From positions 1-55,589 of the forward strand of contig JAFTUV010000015.1 in the NCBI GenBank assembly GCA_017466065.1: a stretch of 55,589 nucleotides of DNA, given 5' to 3'. The notes beneath the pieces were generated by a model that worked only from the letters and a program-made list of their open reading frames with translations, was not told where the DNA came from and searched no databases. Source of the DNA: Bacteroidaceae bacterium. Lineage in GTDB: Bacteria > Bacteroidota > Bacteroidia > Bacteroidales > Bacteroidaceae. Below are positions 36,284-45,068 of the stretch, piece after piece. The translations under genes were made by a program, and so were the position numbers. The first letter of the stretch is position 1, and each line of letters begins with the position of its first letter.

Positions 36284-36985
36284 ATGAAACGAATAGCAAT
36301 ATTGACAGGAGCCGGAATGAGTGCCGAGAGTGGCCTTGGCCTTTTTAGAGGAGGCAACGGCCTGTGGGACGAATATCCCGTGGAGCAGGTGGCAACCCCC
36401 GAGGGCTTTGCTTCCAATCCCTCCCTTGTGCTTGAATTCTATAACAAACGCCGTGCCGAACTATTGCGGGTAGAGCCCAACAACGGTCACTGCTTGGTAG
36501 CCTCGCTCGAAGAAAGATACAACGTAACGGTTATAACCCAGAATGTCGATAATCTGCACGAGCGTGCCGGTTCCACCAACATAATCCATCTGCACGGGGA
36601 ACTGATGAAGGTGTGTTCCTCGCGCAATCCCAACGATTCAAGCAACATCCGCACATTGCCCTCGCCCGATGTTGCGATAAATATGGGTGACCTTGCCGCC
36701 GATGGCTCGCAGCTGCGCCCCTTTATCGTCTGGTTCGGCGAGGCGGTGCCTCTTATGGAAGAGGCTGTTGCTGCAATGCACGATATTGACATATTCATAA
36801 TCATCGGAACCTCTCTCAATGTCTATCCCGCCGCAGGGCTGCTTAATTATGCTCCCGCAGGTGCCCCCATCTACCTTATCGACCCGAACGATGTGAATGC
36901 TGTTCTGCCGCATAATGCCGTTCACATACGCAAGGGTGCATCGGAAGGAATGCGCATATTGATAGAGGAATATTTGGATAAATAA
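36284..36985 (+). CDS. Sir2-family NAD-dependent deacylase without zinc cysteines
   Basis: About 233 residues. The NAD-binding motif GAGMSAESG, the TQNVDNLHERAG motif, the catalytic His in HLHGEL and the C-terminal GTSLNVYPA are all present, so the fold and catalysis should be intact. The four-Cys zinc site usual in sirtuins is missing: only one Cys occurs in the region after HLHGEL. This matches what I recall of a Bacteroidota sirtuin lineage, and deacylation (for example desuccinylation or deacetylation) is inferred. Two start codons are possible, 36278 and 36284; the second gives the usual MKRIAILTG start. The gene is followed by a promoter inside its own 3' end. Confidence 0.85.
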   Translation: MKRIAILTGAGMSAESGLGLFRGGNGLWDEYPVEQVATPEGFASNPSLVLEFYNKRRAELLRVEPNNGHCLVASLEERYNVTVITQNVDNLHERAGSTNIIHLHGELMKVCSSRNPNDSSNIRTLPSPDVAINMGDLAADGSQLRPFIVWFGEAVPLMEEAVAAMHDIDIFIIIGTSLNVYPAAGLLNYAPAGAPIYLIDPNDVNAVLPHNAVHIRKGASEGMRILIEEYLDK

Positions 36986-37003
36986 TAAAAAAAGTTACTT
37001 TTG
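36973..37003 (+). promoter_or_regulatory. Bacteroidota promoter for rubredoxin
   Basis: TTTG (36973-36976), a 19-base spacer and TACTTTTG (36996-37003) match the consensus exactly. The -33 lies inside the last codons of the sirtuin gene, and the leader to the rubredoxin start is about 40 bases. Confidence 0.8.
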
Positions 37004-37048
37004 CAGAACAAAAAGGAACATAAAAGTGTTATTTAAATAAAAAGCATT

Positions 37049-37213
37049 ATGAAAAAATACTATTGTACAGTGTGCCAATGGGTCTACGACCCATCTATTG
37101 GCGACCCCGAACAGGGAATAGAACCGGGCGTTGCATTTGAGAACCTCCCCGAGGATTGGGTGTGCCCACTATGCAGTGCAGGCAAAGAGGAGTTTGAACC
37201 CGTAGAAGAGTAA
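37049..37213 (+). CDS. Rubredoxin
   Basis: This 54-residue protein is shorter than most genes in the window and easily missed. It begins [15 protein letters not shown] and contains [13 protein letters not shown]. The two CxxC pairs (Cys6, Cys9, Cys39, Cys42) bind one iron as in all rubredoxins, and Tyr13, Gly18 and Pro20 fit the family. It is a cytoplasmic one-electron carrier that in anaerobes commonly feeds oxygen or peroxide-reducing enzymes such as rubrerythrin. It has its own promoter and ends in a shared convergent terminator. Confidence 0.95.
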   Translation: MKKYYCTVCQWVYDPSIGDPEQGIEPGVAFENLPEDWVCPLCSAGKEEFEPVEE

Positions 37214-37260
37214 GAGCAAAAAAATAACAAGTGAAAAATCACTTGTTATTTTTTTGCTCT
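37213..37260. terminator. Bidirectional terminator, perfect 22-bp stem
   Basis: A perfect 22-bp inverted repeat (37213-37234 with 37239-37260) surrounds a 4-base loop and carries A-run and T-run arms, so it works in either direction. It fills the whole space between convergent rubredoxin and the YgiQ-type gene. Confidence 0.85.
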
Positions 37261-39117
37261 TTACAACCCTAAACGCTTCAACAGGTCGTTCCTGCCCATT
37301 TGCCGTAACAGGCGTTTAATTTCCATTCTCTCTTCGGGCCTATACCAAAAGAAGAATTTTCTTTGCGCCTCCTTGTCACGCATAGTTCGTGCAACATACA
37401 CCTTCTCGCCCGTTTCGGGATTAATACCGGTGTAATACATCTCCGTTGCCATAGTCATAGGGGTAGGAGTGAAGTCCTGCACCTGTTCCAGATGGAAATT
37501 CAACTGCTTTGTTTCTGCGGCCAGCTCCGCCATAGCCTCTATTGTGCTTCCCGGGTGACTGCTTATGAAGTAGGGGATAATCTGCTGTTTCAGGCTGTAA
37601 CGGCTGTTTATCCTGTCGAATATCTTTTTAAATGCGTGGAACTCCTTGAACGAAGGCTTGCGCATAAGACGCAACACCGCATCGTTAGTGTGCTCGGGAG
37701 CCACCTTTAAACGTCCGCTAACGTGGTTGCGTATCAACTCCTCGGTATATAGGTCGCTTGCAGCATCGCGCTCCTTGTCACCACTTCTGTGCAGCAACAT
37801 ATCATATCTCACTCCACTACCAATGAAACTCCTTTTAATTCCCGGCAGAGCATCCACCTTTTTATACAATTCGAGCAATGGAGTGTGGTCGATATTCATA
37901 TTAGGGCATATTTTGGGCTGTATGCACGATGGGCGTGAACATTTTGCACACATATCAGCATTTCTACCCCTCATCATATACATATTTGCCGATGGGCCGC
38001 CAAGGTCGCTCAGATATCCCTTAAAGTCGCTCATCCCTGCAATCTGCTTCACTTCGCGCAGAATACTCTCGGTGCTGCGGTTCACAATAAACTTCCCTTG
38101 GTGGGCCGATATTGTGCAGAAGGCACAGCCGCCGAAGCAACCCCGGTGAATGTTTACCGAGAATTTAATCATATCGTATGCCGGGATACGCTTGCCATTG
38201 TATTTAGGGTGGGGCAGTCGTGTATAAGGTAGGTCGAAACTATGGTCGAGCTGTTCGGTGGTCATAGTGGGGAACGGCGGGTTCACAACAACCACCCCCT
38301 CTTCATACTCCTGTAACAACCTTTTGGCATTTACCTTGTTCGACTCCTTCTCAATCGCCATAAAATTGGCAGCCTGCTTCGCCTTCTCTTTTAGGCATAC
38401 AGAGTGTGGAGCGAGCAACTTGTCGCTCTCATCATTGATTGTTATATCACCTTTTGGAGCAAGATAACCGGTCTGCCTTATCCCTCTTGTAATCTCCCTT
38501 GCCTGTGCGGCGGTAATATATTCGCCGCCATTGGCTGCAAGCAACTGCTGCATTTCGCGTGTGAGTGCCAGAATAGGCTGTTCCCCCATTCCATACACAA
38601 GAACATCGGCCCTGCTGTCTACAAGAATACTCTTCTTCAACGCATCCTGCCAATAGTCGTAGTGAGTGAAACGGCGCATCGAAGCCTCAATGCCTCCAAT
38701 CACCACCGCCGAGTCGGGAAACAGTTTCTTTATAGCGTGGGCATATACCGTAGTTGCATACTCGGGGCGCATACTATGCTTGCCATTGGGCGAATAGGCA
38801 TCCTCGGAACGGAATCTCTTGGCAGCGGTGTATTTGTTAACCATAGAATCCATACAACCGGCCGAAATTCCAAAGAACAATCTTGGTCTTCCCATCTTCT
38901 TGAAATCCCGCAGGTCGTCCTGCCAGTTGGGCTGCGGGACGATAGCCACACGCAACCCCTCGGCCTCCAATAATCGTCCTATTACAGCCGCCCCGAAGGA
39001 TGGATGGTCCACATAGGCATCGCCACTGAACAGCACCACATCCATTTCGCTCCACCCTCGCATTTCAGCCTCTTTGCGAGTGGTCGGCAACCAGTCGGTA
39101 ACCTTTCTATCGGTCAT
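37261..39117 (-). CDS. YgiQ-type radical SAM protein
   Basis: About 618 residues. The YgiQ N-terminal region (DVVLFSGDAYVDHPSFGAAV) is followed by the radical SAM cluster motif CFGGCAFC (CxxxCxxC), which binds a 4Fe-4S cluster and S-adenosylmethionine. VAPEHTNDAVLRLMRKP and the C-terminal YgiQ region follow. The reaction of YgiQ proteins is not established. The start at 39117 (MTDRKVTDWLP) is preferred; it overlaps the upstream 110-residue gene by 11 bases, whereas an upstream ATG at 39150 would overlap it by 44. It is the last gene of the probable porW operon. Confidence 0.9.
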   Translation of the reverse strand: MTDRKVTDWLPTTRKEAEMRGWSEMDVVLFSGDAYVDHPSFGAAVIGRLLEAEGLRVAIVPQPNWQDDLRDFKKMGRPRLFFGISAGCMDSMVNKYTAAKRFRSEDAYSPNGKHSMRPEYATTVYAHAIKKLFPDSAVVIGGIEASMRRFTHYDYWQDALKKSILVDSRADVLVYGMGEQPILALTREMQQLLAANGGEYITAAQAREITRGIRQTGYLAPKGDITINDESDKLLAPHSVCLKEKAKQAANFMAIEKESNKVNAKRLLQEYEEGVVVVNPPFPTMTTEQLDHSFDLPYTRLPHPKYNGKRIPAYDMIKFSVNIHRGCFGGCAFCTISAHQGKFIVNRSTESILREVKQIAGMSDFKGYLSDLGGPSANMYMMRGRNADMCAKCSRPSCIQPKICPNMNIDHTPLLELYKKVDALPGIKRSFIGSGVRYDMLLHRSGDKERDAASDLYTEELIRNHVSGRLKVAPEHTNDAVLRLMRKPSFKEFHAFKKIFDRINSRYSLKQQIIPYFISSHPGSTIEAMAELAAETKQLNFHLEQVQDFTPTPMTMATEMYYTGINPETGEKVYVARTMRDKEAQRKFFFWYRPEERMEIKRLLRQMGRNDLLKRLGL

Positions 39118-39439
39118 TATTCTCGTCCTCGGTTTGTGGTTCTTGGTCAATGCAGCTCTGCAACCAATTATTATAGCAGGTCATCAGGTTGGTGAGTCCC
39201 AAAGCCTTCATATTCTCGTCGTAGAGTACCGGGCAAAGTTCGAGCAAGTCCTTTGCATCCATTTCCTGTGATGCGATGAGTGAGCGCACCGTGAGGCGCA
39301 GTTTCCCAAGCGACTCCTCGTTAACAGTGCCCAAACTGTTTTTAATTCTGTCGAGTAACGAATACTTTCTAATCAACAATAATTGCTCTTCGGTAACCTC
39401 AATGGTTCTTGTTCCCGATGCGTTTGCGTTTATTTTCAT
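39107..39439 (-). CDS. Conserved hypothetical protein, 110 residues
   Basis: The product has 110 residues and a mostly helical appearance, with motifs TIEVTEEQLLLIRKYSLLDRIKN and LCPVLYDENMKALGLTN; the C-terminus is acidic. No signal peptide, membrane segment or metal motif is visible. It overlaps the radical SAM gene start, and 41 bases separate it from tsaE upstream. I do not recognise the family with confidence. Co-transcription with tsaE, PorX and YgiQ is likely but gives no clear functional hint. Confidence 0.65.
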   Translation of the reverse strand: MKINANASGTRTIEVTEEQLLLIRKYSLLDRIKNSLGTVNEESLGKLRLTVRSLIASQEMDAKDLLELCPVLYDENMKALGLTNLMTCYNNWLQSCIDQEPQTEDENNDR

Positions 39440-39480
39440 AATGAATTACTGATAAGTTGGAAGCCAAAGGCCTGTAAAAA

Positions 39481-39906
39481 TCATAAAAATGTCTTAATCT
39501 CCCGTGAGCCGTCCCCATTCTCTGTTATTTCCACCCTGACAGCCTCTTCGGGCAATAGCTCCTCTATAAGTTCGGGCCATTCGATGAAGCAGTAAGCATC
39601 ACTGTAAAGATACTCCTCATAGCCCATATTGTAAACCTCTGCAATGGATTTTATTCTATAAAAATCGAAGTGAAAAATAGTTTCGCCCTCCCTGCTCTCA
39701 TATTCGTTGACAATGGCAAAGGTGGGGGAGTTAATGGCCTCCTCCACGCCCATCTCCTCGCACACACTCTTTATGAACGTGGTTTTCCCGCTTCCCATAC
39801 TGCCATAGAAGGCAAATATGCGGTTATCGCCCATCATCTTCACAAATTCCTGTGCCGCCGCAGCATACTCTTGCAGGCCGTTTACCTTTATAATATGTTT
39901 TTCCAT
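39481..39906 (-). CDS. tsaE: tRNA threonylcarbamoyladenosine biosynthesis ATPase TsaE
   Basis: The 141-residue product has a P-loop at residues 35-43 (GSMGSGKTT) and the later FHFDFYRI and FIEWPE motifs that define TsaE. It is the ATPase that supports TsaB-TsaD in making t6A at position 37 of ANN-decoding tRNAs. Length is normal and there is no signal peptide. It follows PorX by six bases on the minus strand, so translation of the two is probably linked. Confidence 0.94.
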   Translation of the reverse strand: MEKHIIKVNGLQEYAAAAQEFVKMMGDNRIFAFYGSMGSGKTTFIKSVCEEMGVEEAINSPTFAIVNEYESREGETIFHFDFYRIKSIAEVYNMGYEEYLYSDAYCFIEWPELIEELLPEEAVRVEITENGDGSREIKTFL

Positions 39907-39912
39907 TCTCTT

Positions 39913-41463
39913 CTATTTCCCTTTCGGGCGCATTTTTACAAGGGGCACAAGCATCTCTTCGAGCGAAATTCCGCCGTGCTGGAATGTGTCCTTGTAGTAT
40001 TGTACATAGTAATTATAGTTGTTGGGGTAGGCAAAAAAGCCGCTTCCCGTTGCAAATACATAACTGGTGCTTATGTTAGGTTGCGGCAAGGCAGCCTTTG
40101 CAGGCTCCTTAATCTCGAAAATATCCTTGCTGTTGCAGTTGAGAGCCTTGCCCAGCTTGTAGCGCAGATTGGTGTTCGTGTTCTTGTCACCGATTATTTT
40201 CACCGGAGTGTCCACCTGTATGCTGCCGTGGTCGGTTGTTATCACCACTGTGTAGTTCTCCCGTGCAAGCTCTTTGAAGAGCCTCTTTATTGCAGAGTGT
40301 CGCAACCACGACAGTGTGATTGAACGGTAGGCCGCCTCGTTCGATGCAAGCTCGCGCACCATAAGCGACTCGGTGCGTGCGTGCGATAGCATATCAATGA
40401 AGTTTATTACCAATACATTTATGTCGTTCTTCGACAATGAGTGCAGCGTGTCGAGATATTTCTCTGCCGCAGCCGAAGTAACCACCTTGTTGTAGGAAAA
40501 ACTATTCTTGCGACGATAGCGTGTTATTTGCGTTTCAATGAGAGCCTCCTCGTTAAGATTCTTGCCCTCATCCTCCTCCTCGTCCACCCACAAGGCAGGG
40601 AACATCTGCTTAATCTGCAAGGGCATAAGCCCCGAAAAAATAGCATTGCGTGCATATTGTGTGGCTGTGGGCAGAATACTTGTGTAGAGTTCCTCCTCAA
40701 TATTGTAATCCTCGCTAATCTCCTCGGCAAGCACCTTCCATTGGTCGTAACGGAAGTTGTCAATAATGATGAGAAAAACCTTCTCCTCATTGTCGAGCAG
40801 GGGGAAAATGCGCTCACGGAATATATCGTGGCTCATCATCGGACGCTCACAGTTGTTTCCCGCCATCCAATCGAGATAATTCTTTTTTATGAATCGCCCG
40901 AACATATTGTTGGCCTCCTCCTTCTGTGCTTTCAGCATCTCCTGCATCTGTTTGTCGGCATTTTCCAGCTCAAACTCCCAATATACAATCTTGCGGTACA
41001 CCTCTTTCCACTCCTCAATGGTGCGTGCATCGCTTATCTGCATCGCCAGCCTTCCAAAATTCTGTTGGTAGGCAGTGTTGGCCTTTTCGGCTACAATATC
41101 TTTTTTGTGTATATTCTTTTTAAGCGTAAGCAGAATTTGGCTGGGGTTTACCGGCTTAATCAGATAGTCGGCAATCTTTGAGCCGATGGCCTGCTCCATA
41201 ATATCCTCCTCCTCACTTTTGGTAACCATCACCACAGGAGTGTTGGGGGAAATCTCCTTAATCTGCGTGAGCGTTTCGAGGCCCGTGAGTCCCGGCATAT
41301 TCTCGTCGAGCAGTATAAGGTCAAAATCCTCCTTCTTGCAAGCTGCGATTGCATCGGGGCCGTTGGTAACCTTCACCACCTCATACTCCTTTGCCTGCAA
41401 AAACATTATGTGGGCACTTAACAGTTCTATTTCATCATCGGCCCATAAGAGTCGGTAAGCCAT
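39913..41463 (-). CDS. porX: PorX-type response regulator with PglZ domain
   Basis: The 516-residue product has an N-terminal receiver domain (about residues 1-120) with the acidic pocket ADDE and phosphoacceptor Asp53 in LILLDENMPG. A linker follows, then a C-terminal PglZ (alkaline phosphatase-like) domain containing LIIDNFRYDQW and VVITTDHGSIQVD, where conserved Asp and His residues can bind metal. This architecture is that of PorX, which regulates the type IX secretion system. The adjacent PorW/SprE gene supports the call. The sensor PorY is not encoded here. Confidence 0.93.
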   Translation of the reverse strand: MAYRLLWADDEIELLSAHIMFLQAKEYEVVKVTNGPDAIAACKKEDFDLILLDENMPGLTGLETLTQIKEISPNTPVVMVTKSEEEDIMEQAIGSKIADYLIKPVNPSQILLTLKKNIHKKDIVAEKANTAYQQNFGRLAMQISDARTIEEWKEVYRKIVYWEFELENADKQMQEMLKAQKEEANNMFGRFIKKNYLDWMAGNNCERPMMSHDIFRERIFPLLDNEEKVFLIIIDNFRYDQWKVLAEEISEDYNIEEELYTSILPTATQYARNAIFSGLMPLQIKQMFPALWVDEEEDEGKNLNEEALIETQITRYRRKNSFSYNKVVTSAAAEKYLDTLHSLSKNDINVLVINFIDMLSHARTESLMVRELASNEAAYRSITLSWLRHSAIKRLFKELARENYTVVITTDHGSIQVDTPVKIIGDKNTNTNLRYKLGKALNCNSKDIFEIKEPAKAALPQPNISTSYVFATGSGFFAYPNNYNYYVQYYKDTFQHGGISLEEMLVPLVKMRPKGK

Positions 41464-41468
41464 AGTTC

Positions 41469-44327
41469 TTATTCATTTTCAAGGTTATTGTCATCAGTTT
41501 CAGCCTCTTCTTCGTCACCATAGTCGGGCTCGTCGAGCGTGTATCCGTCTATTTCAAGTTCGGGAATATTCAACAGGTTCTCTTCATAGAATTTATGGTA
41601 ATCGGCAAAGCTGTAATGCTCTAATAACAAATCGAGGTTCGATTTTGATATTATATAAGCGTTAATTCCTTCGAGCAGTGTGGCCATTTCGCTGTTGCCG
41701 TAAAGACGCTTGCGATAGACAAATGCTTCGTCGAAATTGAGGAACTCCTTAATCTGGAACATTGTAATTTGTGCAAGTTCCTTGAATTCAAGCGTGAAGT
41801 TGCGCACCATATAATGTGAGAAGTTGTAGCGTGCCACTTCGAACAGCAAGCGTTTCTCGTCGAGCGATTCTTTGGGGAATGCGAATATAAAGTAGTAGGG
41901 CTCGTTGCGCTCCTTGCTGAATGTGGGCAGGCTGTCGCTCTCACCCTTTATGGTACCATCGCTCTTGCGGTCCCATATAGACACGGAAATTCCGCTGCGC
42001 AACAGGCGTCCTTCCTGTATTCCTGTGGTAATATCCTTTCCTATTCGGCTTATGCTGTCGTTGCCATACTCATCGACAAGTTTTTTAAGGCTTGCCAATG
42101 CTTCGTCCTGCTTGCCGCCATATAGCTTGGACATTGCATCTATGAACAGGAAGCGTGCACGGTGGTTGCCTTTGGGATATCTCTTCCCGGCAACCTCGTT
42201 CTCTTTCTCCACGGCATAGTATTCCATACTCTTGTAGTGGTTGTAGGCCTTTACATAGATGGAGTCCTCGTTGTGCTTTCTTGTGGCCGCTGTTTCAAAG
42301 AAGTCGGGTTGCTGTATGCGCAGGGCAAGTTCATTCTCGGGGAACTCTGCGAGCAGTTTGTTCCTGTATAGCTCGGCTTTCTCGCTCTCGTCCCATCGCG
42401 AAGCGGCAAGGAACAGATGGTAGTAGGCCTCGGGCATTCTCTCGAATTCGGGATAATTGTCCGTGACCTTTTCCAGATGAGCGAATGTCTGCTTCTTGTC
42501 GCCGGCCTTGTCCTTGAATATTATGCCGGCCTCGAAGAGTGCGTCGCGCAAAGCATCGTGAGCTTTCTGTTTCTCCTCCTCTGTTCTTGGTATCTGGCTC
42601 AAATAGTATTCGCGTGTCGTGGGGTCGGTGCTTGCCGAGTCGCTTATGGCAATATCCTCTTCGCCACCTTTAATGCTGTCGCCCGCAAGAATGCTGTCGC
42701 CGGTGAGGGTGGAATCATTTGCAATGCTGTCGCTGCTCTCCTCTTCGTCGTCCTCGTTGGCAAGTATTACTCCGGCTTTCAAACGCCAGAAGTCTTTTAG
42801 CTCACGGTTTTCCCATTTGCGTGCGAAACTGCGTATGCCCTTCGATACAAGCGACGGGTTATAGAAGTACCATTTGCCGGCCTGTGTGGGGTCGCTCACC
42901 GACATTTCGGCAGCGGTGCTTGCATCGGTAAGGTCGCCACCGGCAGCCTGTTTCCTCTTTTCAAGTTTTTCGGCCTTCTTCTCCTCTTTCTCACGCTCTT
43001 TGGCCTCTTTTATCAATTTGTCGATGATGGGGTATAGTTCGGCATCGGAGAGTGTCGCCCAATAGAGCAGTTCACTCTGTTTTTCTATAATATCGGTGTG
43101 TGCCACAAGTTCTTGCAGCACCTTGCAGCGGAATTTTATCTCATCCTTTTCGGGCGTCTCTGTTCCCAACATCTGCTGTGCCTTGTCGTAATTCTCCTTT
43201 GACTTTGAGAATTTCTCCTTCTCCCAATAAATCTTAGCAAGCGACAGATGCAGCATTCCTGTGCCGTATCCGCTTTTTTCTCCTTTCTTCACTCCCTCTT
43301 CATAGGCTTTCAGGGCCTCGGTTGTGTCCTTGTCACTTATGTGTATGTTGCCTATGGCATAGTATATTTGTGAGAGATAGTTCTTGTTTTTTGAGCTGCG
43401 TGCCATTCTGTTGAGCTTGCGCAACAACCCCTTCTTGCTCTCGTTCGTGCGACTCTCTGTCTGCCTTATGCGGGCATTGAATTCAAGTTCATAGGGAGGG
43501 TTTTTTGCAATCACCTTCTTGAAGCTCTTGAAGGCGGCCTTGTTGTCCCCGGTCTTTTTATAGAGCTGCCCCATTAAATAGTACTCTCTGGCCTTGTCGG
43601 TATTTGTGGCCCCCCTGCGCTTTATCGCTTTCTTTATGTTGGGCAAAGCCTCGGAATATCTTTTCTGCTTTATTAACAGATTGGCTTTTGCTTGGGCATA
43701 CTCCTTTTCGTATTTCGACGGGAGGCTGTCGCGCTTAATGCGGGTGAGCAGGTCCTCGCTCTCGTAGAACCACTCCATTTCGGTGTAACAGTTGGCAAGC
43801 CCTATGCGAGCCTTGGCAACTATCTTGGGGTTGTTCTCATATAGGTGGGCGATGTATATGTATGTGCTTGCCGCTTCGGTAAACTCGCCTTTCTTGAACT
43901 GTGACTCGGCCATCATCAGCCAAGGTCGCCACAGGAATGGGTTAAATTCATTCTGCTCGTAGAAGCGTTTTTGCTTGTCGCTCAGTTTTTTACCTCTTGG
44001 TTTTTTGGGCTTTCTCTTTATGGAGTGGTTCTTGATTGCCTTTTGCGATTTTTCGATGGCGCGGTCGTAGTTGGCAACGCCAATGGCATTTGTGTTCTTG
44101 TTGCTGTTTATCAGCATAGGCAACAGTTCCAGATAGTTGTCCTTGTGCCCCTTTATTTGTGCCAGATTGCCATCCTTGAAGGCAACGTTGCCATTGTAGA
44201 ATGTGTTGTATCGCGCCGAGAATGCGTGATACATACGCGTGACGGCGGTGTTTTTCTTGCGGCTGGCGCAAGAAGAAACTAATATGGCCAACGCAATTAT
44301 TGCGAGTAACTGTATGTGTTTTTTCAC
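41469..44327 (-). CDS. porW: PorW/SprE-type TPR lipoprotein of the type IX secretion system
   Basis: This 952-residue lipoprotein has its lipid-anchor Cys at residue 20 (LVSSC). Tetratricopeptide-like helices fill the region from about residue 115 to 450, for example YLMGQLYKKTGDNKAAFKSF and IGNIHISDKDTTEALKAY. A charged segment rich in Lys/Glu lies near residues 450-480, and an acidic C-terminus follows (DYGDEEEAETDDN). The size, N-terminal motif YHAFSARYNTFYNG and position beside porX match PorW/SprE, an accessory lipoprotein needed for T9SS function. It ends six bases before porX, and the two are almost certainly co-expressed. Confidence 0.9.
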   Translation of the reverse strand: MKKHIQLLAIIALAILVSSCASRKKNTAVTRMYHAFSARYNTFYNGNVAFKDGNLAQIKGHKDNYLELLPMLINSNKNTNAIGVANYDRAIEKSQKAIKNHSIKRKPKKPRGKKLSDKQKRFYEQNEFNPFLWRPWLMMAESQFKKGEFTEAASTYIYIAHLYENNPKIVAKARIGLANCYTEMEWFYESEDLLTRIKRDSLPSKYEKEYAQAKANLLIKQKRYSEALPNIKKAIKRRGATNTDKAREYYLMGQLYKKTGDNKAAFKSFKKVIAKNPPYELEFNARIRQTESRTNESKKGLLRKLNRMARSSKNKNYLSQIYYAIGNIHISDKDTTEALKAYEEGVKKGEKSGYGTGMLHLSLAKIYWEKEKFSKSKENYDKAQQMLGTETPEKDEIKFRCKVLQELVAHTDIIEKQSELLYWATLSDAELYPIIDKLIKEAKEREKEEKKAEKLEKRKQAAGGDLTDASTAAEMSVSDPTQAGKWYFYNPSLVSKGIRSFARKWENRELKDFWRLKAGVILANEDDEEESSDSIANDSTLTGDSILAGDSIKGGEEDIAISDSASTDPTTREYYLSQIPRTEEEKQKAHDALRDALFEAGIIFKDKAGDKKQTFAHLEKVTDNYPEFERMPEAYYHLFLAASRWDESEKAELYRNKLLAEFPENELALRIQQPDFFETAATRKHNEDSIYVKAYNHYKSMEYYAVEKENEVAGKRYPKGNHRARFLFIDAMSKLYGGKQDEALASLKKLVDEYGNDSISRIGKDITTGIQEGRLLRSGISVSIWDRKSDGTIKGESDSLPTFSKERNEPYYFIFAFPKESLDEKRLLFEVARYNFSHYMVRNFTLEFKELAQITMFQIKEFLNFDEAFVYRKRLYGNSEMATLLEGINAYIISKSNLDLLLEHYSFADYHKFYEENLLNIPELEIDGYTLDEPDYGDEEEAETDDNNLENE

Positions 44328-44382
44328 TTGTGTTTAAGTGTCAATATTATTATAATATCAATATAACTGATAATTGTGTAAT

Positions 44383-44760
44383 TTATTGTAGAATGAGCAA
44401 TATCTCGTCTTTAATTTCCTGCGGAATTTCAATCCCTCGCGTCTGCAAGCATTTTACCCAAGTGTCCACCTCTTCGTGCTGCATCGTGAAAAGAATGTTG
44501 CGGAACTCCTCAATCTCCTCTTCCGTATAATCTTCGGGCTTCTTTCCCTTGTAGGCATCGAGCTCCTCGTCGTCAAAGTACAGATTGCTGTTGTCGTACC
44601 CCTTGGCACAATTACTGTGCCTTCCGCAGCATACGCCATCCTCGCCTTCGTGGTCGTGGTGGTCGTCTGCAACAATCCTGTTGCGATAGAAACGGTTAAG
44701 TATCAGGAATCCCCCGAAAATAAAAACCAAAATTGCAATAAGTATAATAGTCGCGTCCAT
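44383..44760 (-). CDS. Small membrane protein with Cys-rich motif
   Basis: The 125-residue product has one N-terminal membrane segment (residues 3-25), then a His/Asp/Glu-rich stretch and a Cys cluster, CCGRHSNCAKGY, that probably binds a metal. The rest is acidic and helical (EEEIEEFRNILFTMQ). Similar small proteins occur in Bacteroidales, to my recollection without an established role. It is the first gene of the probable porW-porX operon, 55 bases upstream of porW, with its own promoter (44778-44809). A T9SS role is only inferred from position. Confidence 0.75.
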   Translation of the reverse strand: MDATIILIAILVFIFGGFLILNRFYRNRIVADDHHDHEGEDGVCCGRHSNCAKGYDNSNLYFDDEELDAYKGKKPEDYTEEEIEEFRNILFTMQHEEVDTWVKCLQTRGIEIPQEIKDEILLILQ

Positions 44761-44777
44761 CTTTTTTGCATTTAATG

Positions 44778-44809
44778 CAAAAATAAATCAAAACCTTGTT
44801 CAATGCAAA
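44778..44809 (-). promoter_or_regulatory. Bacteroidota promoter of the porW-porX operon
   Basis: On the minus strand: TTTG (44806-44809), a 20-base spacer and TATTTTTG (44778-44785). It leaves a leader of about 10 bases before the start at 44760. Confidence 0.65.
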
Positions 44810-44958
44810 ATAATCGGGTATAAATAAGATTAATATTTCAATTCATTTTGAACCTTGCCGTGCTGTTTGTGGCATTTTGTTAAAAATGGCAAATAGGCTT
44901 TTAGTTTCGCGGTTTTTCTCTTGTTTGTGCTTTTTGTGTGCAAATTTTTATCATTTTG

Positions 44959-44992
44959 CTTGCATAATGTAAATATAAAGTTGTATCTTCGC
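44959..44992 (+). promoter_or_regulatory. Candidate promoter of the FKBP gene pair
   Basis: CTTG (44959-44962), a 21-base spacer and TATCTTCGC (44984-44992). The -7 is the same CTTCG variant seen at 10703-10711. The leader is about 70 bases. Confidence 0.5.
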
Positions 44993-45068
44993 TTCGTTTG
45001 TGAGCAAACGGCACTCTGCCGGCTTTGACAAAATGACAGTAGTTTAACAACAAATAAAAAGCATTATT

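Larger units (their letters stand above)
44761..45068. other. Divergent intergenic region with two promoters
   Basis: This 308-base AT-rich gap holds the leftward promoter of the porW operon (44778-44809) and the rightward promoter of the FKBP gene (44959-44992). The centre (about 44820-44945) is low-complexity A/T with no clear structure. Confidence 0.7.
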
